Positions 44,070-51,853 of a stretch of DNA of 64,000 nt are shown here, one piece after another. Within the stretch, counting starts at the first letter, position 1. Each line of letters begins with the position of its first letter. Source of the stretch: Litchfieldella anticariensis FP35 = DSM 16096 (GTDB lineage Bacteria; Pseudomonadota; Gammaproteobacteria; Pseudomonadales; Halomonadaceae); assembly GCF_000409775.1 (NCBI RefSeq), contig NZ_KE332392.1, forward strand, positions 474,459 through 538,458, read 5' to 3'. A model generated the notes under the pieces. The model was given only the letters and a program-made list of their open reading frames with translations, made no database searches and was not told the origin of the DNA. Position numbers and translations under genes: made by a program.

Positions 44070-44645
44070 ATGAACCTGCAAAAATTCTCTCCGTGGAACT
44101 GGTTCAAGAGCGAAGCGCGCGAGAACACCGGGTCTTCCGTTCCGGTTTCACAAGCGGTCGAGCCGCGGAGCACGGCGATTTCACCGCTATGGCAGATGCA
44201 CCGCGATCTGGACAGGTGGATGGACGATACGTTGCGCCAGTTCGGCATACCGGGCTTTGACGATCGCCTCCCTGGTTTTGGCGATCGCTTCGGTACCTTG
44301 AGCGGCTTCTTGCGGCCGAGCGTGGATATCGCTGAGCGTGACAACGAGTACCGCATCAGTGTCGAAGTGCCAGGGGTCGAGGAAAAGGATATCAAGCTCT
44401 CCCTGGATGAACATCGCTTGCTAATCGAAGGTGAAAAGCGTCAAGAAAGCAGCAGTGCTCAGGAAGACCGGTATCAGCGTGTCGAGCGCATCTATGGCAG
44501 TTTCCGGCGGGTGCTGGATCTGCCTGAGGATGCCAAGGTCGAGGATATCAAGGCGACCTTCAACAATGGGGTATTGACCGTCACGCTGCCACGCGACCCT
44601 TCGGTTCAGCCGCGACAGCGTGAGATCCCCATCCAGTCTCAGTGA
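44070..44645 (+). CDS. Hsp20/alpha-crystallin small heat-shock protein
   Basis: 191 residues from the ATG at 44070 behind a perfect AAGGAGGTG. The alpha-crystallin domain runs from about 88 to 175 (PSVDIAERDNEYRISVEVPGV to VLTVTLPR), with the late GVLTVTLPR motif. It holds unfolding proteins in a refoldable state. A sigma-32 promoter lies upstream. Its intrinsic terminator, starting 19 bp after the stop codon, has been split by an insertion sequence. Confidence 0.93.
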   Translation: MNLQKFSPWNWFKSEARENTGSSVPVSQAVEPRSTAISPLWQMHRDLDRWMDDTLRQFGIPGFDDRLPGFGDRFGTLSGFLRPSVDIAERDNEYRISVEVPGVEEKDIKLSLDEHRLLIEGEKRQESSSAQEDRYQRVERIYGSFRRVLDLPEDAKVEDIKATFNNGVLTVTLPRDPSVQPRQREIPIQSQ

Positions 44646-44728
44646 TAGCTATGCTTGAATGATGACGGCCCGCCTATTTGAACTGACCCCCGAAAGTTGG
44701 ACACCGCTCCAACTGTAGGGGGTTTTGC

Positions 44729-45244
44729 ATGGCGAGGTATTCCAGTGAGTTCAAGTTACAAGTGGTCCTGCACCACGAGAGTCCGGCGGGAGGAAGCAGA
44801 CGCACAGCGATACAGTTCGGGCTGGATAGAGGTGTTGTCAGGTCATGGGTAGAGGTCTATCGCCAACATGGTGAGGCAGGATTGGCTCGCCGTACACGCC
44901 CCCAGGTCTATGATCTGGCCTTCAAGCTGAAAGTCGTGCGTTTTCTCGAAGAAGGCGGCTCTCTTCGTGAGGCCAGTGCTTACTTCAACATCCCAGCGCG
45001 TACTACCATTAGAGAATGGCGGCGCCAGTATGCCTCTCATGGGGTTGACGGCTTGTCTGACCGCCGTGGGAGACCTCGTGTGAAAAAGAAGAAACCGCCA
45101 TCCTCTGGTACCAAGGCACCTGACCAGATGTCGCCAGAAGAAATGGCGGAGGAGTTGGCCTATCTGCGAGCAGAGAACGCCTATCTAAAAAAGCTGAAAG
45201 CCTTGGCTCAGTCAAAACGATCAACCGAAGAGAAAAAACGTTGA
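44729..45244 (+). CDS. IS3-family transposase OrfA
   Basis: 171 residues with two helix-turn-helix blocks (AIQFGLDRGVVRSWVEVYRQHG and EASAYFNIPARTTIREWRRQYA) and a leucine-rich, coiled-coil-like end (EELAYLRAENAYLKKLKAL), as in the IS150 group. It binds the element's ends. A run AAAAAA just before its stop (45234-45239) is a likely site of -1 frameshifting to make the OrfAB transposase. Confidence 0.92.
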   Translation: MARYSSEFKLQVVLHHESPAGGSRRTAIQFGLDRGVVRSWVEVYRQHGEAGLARRTRPQVYDLAFKLKVVRFLEEGGSLREASAYFNIPARTTIREWRRQYASHGVDGLSDRRGRPRVKKKKPPSSGTKAPDQMSPEEMAEELAYLRAENAYLKKLKALAQSKRSTEEKKR

Positions 45245-46092
45245 TCATCAATGAGCTAAGGCAAAGCCATGCGCTTGCTTACTTGCTGCGTGCAGCTGGC
45301 CTTGCGCGTAGCGTCTATTACTACTGGCGAAAAGTGCTTCAGCGCCCAGATGCTTATGTGTCCGAAAGACAGCTTATCCATCGTATCTTCCATGCCCACA
45401 AGGGGCGCTACGGCTATCGCCGCATGACGCTGGCCCTTCGGAGGGAAGGCTGTCATCTCAATCACAAGACCGTCCAGAAGTTGATGATACAGGCAGGACT
45501 AAAATCAACAGTGCGACCCAAGCGTTACCGGTCCTTCCGAGGTGACGAAGGTGGTCTCGCCGCCAACCGTCTACAGCGCCATTTCCGAGCAGACCGTCCG
45601 CATCAGAAGTGGGTAACAGATATTACAGAGTTCAACATTCGAGGGGAAAAGGTCTTCCTGTCACCGGTCATGGACCTCTATAACCGAGAAATCGTGGCAT
45701 TCTCTATTGCCCGTACCCCTCGGCTGCCGATGGTCATGGCCATGCTGGGTAAAGCCTTGCAGCAGGTCAAAGATGCCGAAGGGCTGGTTCTTCATTCTGA
45801 TCAGGGCTGGCAGTATCAGATGCCTGCCTATCACGCGGCGTTGACCGCTAGAGGAGCCGAGGTCAGCATGTCTCGTAGCGGGAACTGCCTGGACAATGCC
45901 GTCATCGAGAACTTCTTCGGCCTCTTGAAGAGTGAGTTCTTCCATGGCCAGAAATTTACTGGTGTAGAGAGGTTCATCAGGGAACTCCGGGCCTACATAC
46001 GCTATTACAACCATGACCGCATCAAGGCCAACCTAAAAGGCCTGAGCCCTGTGGAATACAGGATCCAGGCCTTGGGGACCGCCACTACCTGA
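45241..46092 (+). CDS. IS3-family transposase OrfB (DDE integrase core)
   Basis: 283 residues counted from TTG at 45241, but probably made mainly as an OrfAB fusion. The N-terminus has the HHD-like KGRYGYRRMTLALRREG. The retroviral integrase-type catalytic triad is visible: D in WVTDITEF, D in VLHSDQGWQYQ, and E in NAVIENFFGLLKSE. There are no stops or frameshifts within it. Confidence 0.93.
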   Translation: MIINELRQSHALAYLLRAAGLARSVYYYWRKVLQRPDAYVSERQLIHRIFHAHKGRYGYRRMTLALRREGCHLNHKTVQKLMIQAGLKSTVRPKRYRSFRGDEGGLAANRLQRHFRADRPHQKWVTDITEFNIRGEKVFLSPVMDLYNREIVAFSIARTPRLPMVMAMLGKALQQVKDAEGLVLHSDQGWQYQMPAYHAALTARGAEVSMSRSGNCLDNAVIENFFGLLKSEFFHGQKFTGVERFIRELRAYIRYYNHDRIKANLKGLSPVEYRIQALGTATT

Positions 46093-46161
46093 ATCAACCC
46101 GTCCAACTATTGGGGGTCACTTCATATTGGCGGGTCGTTTCTTGTTTGGCTCTTTACGACG

Positions 46162-46962
46162 TCAGGCCGCTTGTTTCCAGGACGACGCAAGTGAGGCGCT
46201 GGCCAGCACTAGCATGCTCAGGTTGCCGAAACTGAAGCTTTCGTGCAGAGCTTGCATCGGTTGTCCACGCATCGCGCCCATACTCATCAATAGCGGCAGG
46301 AAATGCTCTGGTGTCGGGTGGGCATAGCGGGCATGGGGCGCCAGGCGTTGCCAGTTGGCGATAGCTTTCAGGTCGCCCGCTTCGGCAGTATCGCGCGCCC
46401 AGGCATGGAATTCCCGGGCCCAGGCATCCGGCTCGGCGAATTCTGTTTTGCGATCGCCCAGGTTATGGGTGGCGGCCCCGGAGCCGACCAACCACAAATT
46501 CTCACGCTCGGCGTATTCGCCCAGGCGTGCCGCGATCTTCAGTTGTTGATCGGTGTCGAGCGCTATGGGTACGCTGACCGGTAGCAGCGGTACCTTGGCA
46601 TCGGGCCACAGCAATGAGAGCGGCGACCAGACGCCGTGATCCAAGGGGCGTGACGGGTCAAGCGCTGCGTCGATCCCGTTTTCCTGCAGTGCCTGAGCGA
46701 GATCTCTAGCGGTATCCGGCATTCCTGGGGCCGGGTAATGCATCCGATACAAGGCTTCGGGAAAACCGTAGAAATCATGCAGTGTCTCGGGATGTGCTGC
46801 CGAACCCAGCGTCAGGTTCGGTGTCTCGAAGTGTGCCGAGATCACCAAGGCGCCTTTTGGCCGTGGTAACCGCTTGCCCAGCGCGACCAGGAAGTCCCGA
46901 GCCGGATGGTCGCTGAGCACCAGGCTTGGCGAGCCATGCGAAATGAACAGTGAGTGCAGCAT
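46162..46962 (-). CDS. DODA/YgiD-type extradiol ring-cleavage dioxygenase family protein
   Basis: 266 residues of the class III LigB superfamily. Metal-binding and active-site motifs are SHGSPSLVL, ISAHFE, HDFYGFPEALY, LDHGVWSPLSLLWP and GSGAATHNL. Relatives include E. coli YgiD, a 4,5-DOPA dioxygenase. The ATG at 46962 follows GGAG; the GTG at 46974 would include that site. It converges on hsp20 and the IS. Natural substrate is unknown. Confidence 0.88.
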   Translation of the reverse strand: MLHSLFISHGSPSLVLSDHPARDFLVALGKRLPRPKGALVISAHFETPNLTLGSAAHPETLHDFYGFPEALYRMHYPAPGMPDTARDLAQALQENGIDAALDPSRPLDHGVWSPLSLLWPDAKVPLLPVSVPIALDTDQQLKIAARLGEYAERENLWLVGSGAATHNLGDRKTEFAEPDAWAREFHAWARDTAEAGDLKAIANWQRLAPHARYAHPTPEHFLPLLMSMGAMRGQPMQALHESFSFGNLSMLVLASASLASSWKQAA

Positions 46963-47099
46963 CTTGGGCTCCACGAATATCAGTGAATGGATGCTTTCAG
47001 CTTATGCCTTCCCGAGATGCTGTGTAGCCCATATCCAGCGAATGGTCTCTTGCCCGTTCGGCAATAATTCTCGGCCGATGAGATAGCGGGCGACTGCTC

Positions 47100-48026
47100 T
47101 CAGGCACTAGCCGGCTGACCGCCGTCGCGACGCCGATGAGGTCCGAACAGGCAGGCCAGCAATAGGATGAGGCCTGTAAGGCTGGCGATCATACCGGCTG
47201 CACTTAGGGAGGCCTCGAAGCCTATCCAGCCGGGACCATAACCGGCTAGCACATAGCCAAGCACGGCGGAGATCAGGGCAAATACTTGGCTCCACGCAAC
47301 CTGCTTGCCGAGATGGTTGGTCATCAGGCGCGCGGCAGCAGCCGGGCAGATGAACATGGCGATAACGATGATCGAGCCCACCGCGTCAAAGGCGGCGATA
47401 GCAGTGATCGCGACCATGATCACCAGTAGCAGGTCGGTGAGGACCGGCCGTGCCTGAATGCTGGCGGCGAAAGCCGAATCGAAGCTGCCGACCACCAGCG
47501 GTCGCCAAGCCACGACCACGAAAGTCAGCACCATCAAACCTACCCAGGCGACCCGCGCAAGTTGGGGCGGTAAATCGGCCAGCGCCTTGGGGTCGAACAG
47601 TGACGACCAGTGCACGCCCTCGAACCAGATCAGGCTTTCCAGGTTACCGTACAGCGCGTGTTCGACATCGAGATGGACGCCGCTGGCATCGTTCCACTCC
47701 AGCATCAGTACGCCAAGGGCAAAGATGGCGGTGAAGACGACCCCCATGGCAGCGCTGGATTCGACACGTCCCAGGTGTTTGATCAATTCGATCATGGCCA
47801 CAGTGACCAGCGCGGCCACTCCAGCGCCGATCATCATTGCCGAGGCGGCCAGAGTGCCTGTTATCAAGAAGCTGGCCACAATGCCGGGCAAGGCGACATG
47901 ACTGATGGCATCCCCGATCAGACTCTGGCGACGCAATACCAGGAAATTGCCTAGCAGGGCACAGGTTAGGCTGATGGTCACGGCCACCACCAAGGGCACC
48001 AGACTCAGCATCAGGAAATCGGCCAT
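47100..48026 (-). CDS. metal ABC transporter permease (TroD-type)
   Basis: 308 residues with eight or nine membrane helices of the ABC-3 family. LGNFLVLRRQSLIGDAISHVALPGIVASFL is the conserved first region. It is the last gene of a four-gene minus-strand operon and its start shares one base with the stop of the other permease (TAATG). With that protein it forms the metal channel. Confidence 0.9.
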   Translation of the reverse strand: MADFLMLSLVPLVVAVTISLTCALLGNFLVLRRQSLIGDAISHVALPGIVASFLITGTLAASAMMIGAGVAALVTVAMIELIKHLGRVESSAAMGVVFTAIFALGVLMLEWNDASGVHLDVEHALYGNLESLIWFEGVHWSSLFDPKALADLPPQLARVAWVGLMVLTFVVVAWRPLVVGSFDSAFAASIQARPVLTDLLLVIMVAITAIAAFDAVGSIIVIAMFICPAAAARLMTNHLGKQVAWSQVFALISAVLGYVLAGYGPGWIGFEASLSAAGMIASLTGLILLLACLFGPHRRRDGGQPASA

Positions 48027-49237
48027 TACGAGGCACTCCTTAGCGGTGAGTGCAGACGCAACTCGAGTAACATCATCATATCCGGAGGCAGGCAGTCACT
48101 GATCGGCTCAAGCCCCAAGTGGTCCAGGTGCGCCGCTTCGTCGGGATACAGAGAGCGATACAACGACCACAACTGCTCCTCATGCTCAGCATCGCGAGCG
48201 GCGGCCAACCCCGCTGGAGTGGGTACGTGATCGCGGCGAATGAAGTCATGACGGCGCAGTACCCGCAGGGTCAGGGTATCGTAGATGGCTTCCCGGCGCG
48301 CCATGGCTAAAAGTCCTTGGCGGAGGTGCACTCTGGTCTTGAAGCGGTAGTGGGCGACCAGCATGGCGATGATGCCACGGCGGGGCGAGATCAAAAGTGA
48401 TAGCGCGAACAAGGCAAACGTGCTGAGCACGATCAATGGACCGGTGGGTAGACCTGTACGCACGCTCGACAGCGTGACGCCAAGGTAACCGGCCAAGACG
48501 CCGCAGATAGCGGCAATGGCCACCATCTGCAGCGGTCGGTCGGTCCAGAAGCGGCCGGTGACGGGGGGGATGATGGTCAAGGCGACGATCAGGATCAGGC
48601 CGGTCACCTTCAATCCGATGACAGTCACGGCAAGCAACAGCATCAGCATCAGTGTGTCGATACGCTGTACTGGGATCCCATTGGTGGTGGCATATTCCGC
48701 GTCGAAACACACCAGCAGGAACTGCCGGCGCAGCATGAAAATGGCGATCAACAGCACTAGGGCGCACACGCCGATGAGCTGGGCTTCGCCGCTCAGCATA
48801 CCGGCCGTGGAGCCTACCAGATAATCGGTCAGACCGGCCTGACCGCCGGTATTCATTGCCTGAATCGCGGTAATCAGTACGACTCCCAAGCCGAATAGTG
48901 TCGACAGTACGGCGCCGATGGCGGCGTCCTCGCCCAGACGTGTGCGCTCACTGATGTTTTGGACTCCCCATAGCCCGAAGGCGGCGCTGAGCCCTGCCCC
49001 TATCATCAGCCCTGGTAGCCAGCGACCGTTATCGAATAGCGCCGCCATGACGATGAAGGCCAGCATCAGTCCCGGCAGTGTGGCATGGCTGATCGCATCG
49101 CTGACCAGCGAGCGTTTACGTAGCAGGATGAAGCTGCCGATCATGCCAGCGCTGGCGCCGAGCAGCATGGCCCCTAAGGTGACCAAAGAGGTGTTGTAGC
49201 CGGCAGAAAAGGTCAGGGCACGTAACCAGACATCCAT
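48026..49237 (-). CDS. metal ABC transporter permease with C-terminal regulatory-like domain (TroC-type)
   Basis: 403 residues. The first 290 or so form the ABC-3 membrane domain (LLRKRSLVSDAISHATLPGLMLAF). The last 100 are soluble: a winged-helix-like stretch (AIYDTLTLRVLRRHDFIRRDHVPTPAGLAAARD) and a short acidic/histidine part resembling DtxR-type repressor ends. This fused arrangement occurs in TroC/MntC-like permeases and may sense metal or regulate transport. It follows the ATPase gene after 4 bp. Confidence 0.88.
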   Translation of the reverse strand: MDVWLRALTFSAGYNTSLVTLGAMLLGASAGMIGSFILLRKRSLVSDAISHATLPGLMLAFIVMAALFDNGRWLPGLMIGAGLSAAFGLWGVQNISERTRLGEDAAIGAVLSTLFGLGVVLITAIQAMNTGGQAGLTDYLVGSTAGMLSGEAQLIGVCALVLLIAIFMLRRQFLLVCFDAEYATTNGIPVQRIDTLMLMLLLAVTVIGLKVTGLILIVALTIIPPVTGRFWTDRPLQMVAIAAICGVLAGYLGVTLSSVRTGLPTGPLIVLSTFALFALSLLISPRRGIIAMLVAHYRFKTRVHLRQGLLAMARREAIYDTLTLRVLRRHDFIRRDHVPTPAGLAAARDAEHEEQLWSLYRSLYPDEAAHLDHLGLEPISDCLPPDMMMLLELRLHSPLRSAS

Positions 49238-49241
49238 GACC

Positions 49242-50042
49242 TCACGCCTCCTGCGTCGCAGATGACGGTGCCACGATGCGCTCGATCTGCAATGGACTCA
49301 GGCGACCGCCGTAGGTCTCCTGAAGGGTCGCCTCGGTGAACATGTCATCCACGGGGCCTGCCGCAATGCGACGCACGTTGAGTAGCAGCACATGATCGAA
49401 GTAGTCGCGAACCGTGGACAGGTCGTGGTGCACGCACAGCAAGGTCTTGCCCTGTTGCTTGAGGGCTTTCAAGACTTCGACGATGGCTTTCTCGGTCGCC
49501 GCATCGACTCCAGCGAAGGGTTCGTCGAGAATCGTCAGGTCAGCCGACTGAGCCAGAGCCCGGGCCAGAAAGACACGCTGCTGCTGACCACCGGAGAGCT
49601 GTCCGATCTGGCGTTTGGCGAAGGACTCCATGCCGACTCGGGAAAGGCACTCCATTGCTTTGTCGCGATGTCGGCGCCGCGTGAGTTGCCACCAGCGCAA
49701 ATCACGAAATAGCCCCATCACCACGACATCGAGCACAGTGGCGGGGAAGTCCCAATCGACGCTGCTGCGTTGTGGAACATAAGCGACATGGTGGCTTTGC
49801 TTCGCATAAGGTTCGCCATAGACCAGCACTTCGCCAGACAGTCGACGCTTGATACCTAGAGCGGCTTTGAGCAGTGTGGACTTGCCAGCCCCATTAGGGC
49901 CGACGATGGCACTGAGGCTGCCGGGCGGGATGACGAAGTCCACGGAGTAAATCACAGGTTTCTGGCCATAGCTCACGGTTAGCCCATGTATCGCCAGAGG
50001 GCTTTCGGCGATGACGGGATCCTCGATACGACTGGCTTTCAC
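49242..50042 (-). CDS. metal ABC transporter ATP-binding protein (TroB-type)
   Basis: 266 residues. Walker [14 protein letters not shown], the family mark [23 protein letters not shown], signature [15 protein letters not shown] and Walker [13 protein letters not shown] are all intact. It powers the two permeases. Its start overlaps the binding-protein stop by four bases. The subfamily handles Mn, Zn or Fe. Confidence 0.92.
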   Translation of the reverse strand: MKASRIEDPVIAESPLAIHGLTVSYGQKPVIYSVDFVIPPGSLSAIVGPNGAGKSTLLKAALGIKRRLSGEVLVYGEPYAKQSHHVAYVPQRSSVDWDFPATVLDVVVMGLFRDLRWWQLTRRRHRDKAMECLSRVGMESFAKRQIGQLSGGQQQRVFLARALAQSADLTILDEPFAGVDAATEKAIVEVLKALKQQGKTLLCVHHDLSTVRDYFDHVLLLNVRRIAAGPVDDMFTEATLQETYGGRLSPLQIERIVAPSSATQEA

Positions 50043-51013
50043 AGGCTGTCCTCGCGGTTGGTGCTCAGCTTGCCACTCATGCCGTCAGACGGGGCGTCGC
50101 CGCCAAGGGCGCGGGCGATGGTGGTGACATTATGGTCGATCATGCCGATGTAGGTTCCTTCATAGGTACCCGGGGCTCCCATGGCATCGGAATAGAGTTC
50201 TCCCCCAATCTTGACCTCCCAATCCTGTGCCGCTGCACCTTCCACCAAGGCGCGGATATTGCGTTCGGAGACCGAGGATTCGACGAAGATGGCGCCAATC
50301 TTTTGTTCCACCAGTAAGTTCACTAGTGTCTCAATGCGCGCCAAGCCAGCTTCACTTTCGGTCGAAAATCCCTGAATACCCTCCACTTCGTAGCCATAGG
50401 CATCGCCAAGATAGCCGAAGGCGTCATGTGCCGTGACCAATACCTGAGCCGACTCCGGTACGCTGCCAAGCACTTTCCTGGCGTAGTCCTCCAGTGTCCT
50501 CAGGCGCTCGAGAAAGGCGTCGGCATTGGCCTTGAAATCGTCGCGAGCCTCGGGGTTCAGCTCGATCAGTGCATCGCGTGTCGTTGTGACGACGTAGCGC
50601 CAGCGTCCGGGATCCATCCAGACGTGAGGATCCCAACGATCGGTGTACTCTTGGTCTGCCCGGCGTCGTTCATCGGGGACGGCTTCTCCTACTGCGAATA
50701 CCGGCTTACGCTGGGACAGGCGGTCGAGAAATTCCATGAGTTGGGCCTCGAGGTCCAGTCCATTCCAGAACACCGCATCAGCCTGGGTCATGGCCGAGAT
50801 GTCGTTACGCGTCTGGCGATAGAGGTGAGGATCCACACCAGGTCCCATTAGACTCCGTACCGAGACATGTGCGCCGCCGACCTGGTTCAGGGTGTCGGCA
50901 ATCATGCCGGTGGTGGCAACAATTTGCAGTGGAGGGGATTGAGCATGGCCAGTGTTCCAGAATATGGCCAACAAGACAGGCAGCGAGATCTTGGCGAAGC
51001 GAAGAAACGGCAT
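50039..51013 (-). CDS. metal ABC transporter substrate-binding protein (TroA-type)
   Basis: 324 residues, with a signal peptide ending near residue 24 (NTGHA before QSPP). The cluster A-I metal site is readable as H63 (DPHLYR), H129 (DPHVWMD), H195 ([10 protein letters not shown]) and D275 (GELYSDAMG), the His3-Asp set of TroA instead of the His2-Glu-Asp set of PsaA/MntC. There is no histidine-rich loop as in ZnuA. Zn, Mn or Fe are all possible. It heads the operon; I found no clear Fur, Zur or Mur box in the upstream 290 bp. Confidence 0.9.
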   Translation of the reverse strand: MPFLRFAKISLPVLLAIFWNTGHAQSPPLQIVATTGMIADTLNQVGGAHVSVRSLMGPGVDPHLYRQTRNDISAMTQADAVFWNGLDLEAQLMEFLDRLSQRKPVFAVGEAVPDERRRADQEYTDRWDPHVWMDPGRWRYVVTTTRDALIELNPEARDDFKANADAFLERLRTLEDYARKVLGSVPESAQVLVTAHDAFGYLGDAYGYEVEGIQGFSTESEAGLARIETLVNLLVEQKIGAIFVESSVSERNIRALVEGAAAQDWEVKIGGELYSDAMGAPGTYEGTYIGMIDHNVTTIARALGGDAPSDGMSGKLSTNREDSL

Positions 51014-51309
51014 TCAGTCATCCTGTGTCAGTGATCGATATCCTTGTCAAGCTACACCTGAAAACCGTCTACGCCCGTTGTCTTCTTGAAATGGTTGTCT
51101 TCTGGAAATGGCTGTGACGACTTGACAGGCAAATGCTCAACTCCTTTTTCCTTACGCTACACTCTTAGCAGGTAAAGTGTTCATTGAACGATCCTAGCCC
51201 GTCGATAGGGCATTCGAATTTCCAATAGCCAAGCATTCGCGCTTCAATGACACAAGCTTAGCCGACATCTGCCTGAACATTTGAGTGGCAGACACAAGGA
51301 GAATGCTCG

Positions 51310-51750
51310 GTGCCACAGTTTCAGCCGATCCACCACTTGCTGCATCCCATGCGCAATACCTTGTACCTGGCACTGGCCGGGTCGAGTTTTGGCCTGGGGG
51401 TGGTGGGCGTCTTCCTTCCGTTGATGCCAACCACGTGTTTCATGCTATTGGCTGTATGGGCGGCATCCAAGGGCTCGCCACGTTTTGCCAGTTGGATTCG
51501 TTGCCATCCACGCTTTGGCCCGCCGATCGTTGCTTGGGAAAGCGAGCGAGCCATTCCACGCCCTGCCAAGTGGATCGCTCTGATCATGCTGGTATTGTCC
51601 ATGATATTGCTCGCTTTTACCGTTGATGTTCTGGCGCTCAAAGTGGCATTGCTGGTGTCATTGAGTCTACTGGGAATATGGATCGTCACCCGGCCCGAGC
51701 CTCGTCCGGCCACGTCGCTCATGGCCACGTCGCGCTTTCGCCAGCGCTGA
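51310..51750 (+). CDS. ybaN: YbaN family inner-membrane protein (DUF454)
   Basis: 146 residues with two or three membrane helices. GLGVVGVFLPLMPTTCFMLLAVWAASKGSPRF is the DUF454 signature. It starts with GTG at 51310, behind AAGGAGAATG; an ATG at codon 14 lacks a ribosome site. In E. coli ybaN lies next to apt-priC; here it precedes pepN. Function is unknown. Confidence 0.86.
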   Translation: MPQFQPIHHLLHPMRNTLYLALAGSSFGLGVVGVFLPLMPTTCFMLLAVWAASKGSPRFASWIRCHPRFGPPIVAWESERAIPRPAKWIALIMLVLSMILLAFTVDVLALKVALLVSLSLLGIWIVTRPEPRPATSLMATSRFRQR

Positions 51751-51853
51751 TACCCTCATTGTCGCTGACATTGTGGCAGATGACGCTGACTTTGAGTCAG
51801 TCGCCCCTGGCGCCGTACAATGATCGGCGATTACCGAACAGGAGCGTTCCTCG

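Larger units (their letters stand above)
44679..46124 (+). mobile_element. IS3-family (IS150-like) insertion sequence, intact
   Basis: 1446 bp. The ends TGAACTGACCCCC (from 44679) and GGGGGTCACTTCA (to 46124) are imperfect inverted repeats extending about 25 bases inward with GTTGGAC. A 4-bp direct repeat TATT flanks it (44675-44678 and 46125-46128). It carries two overlapping frames, orfA and orfB, in the usual 0/-1 relation. Intact frames, close terminal repeats and a clean duplication suggest a recent insertion. Confidence 0.93.
44664..46139 (+). terminator. hsp20 terminator interrupted by the IS element
   Basis: The left arm GACGGCCCGCC (44664-44674) and the right arm GGCGGGTCGTT (46129-46139) are 11-base complements (two G-T pairs) now 1454 bp apart. 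Joined through one copy of TATT they make a hairpin with a 4-base loop, followed by TCTTGTTT. This is the original terminator of hsp20; the mobile element sits in its loop. Confidence 0.8.
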
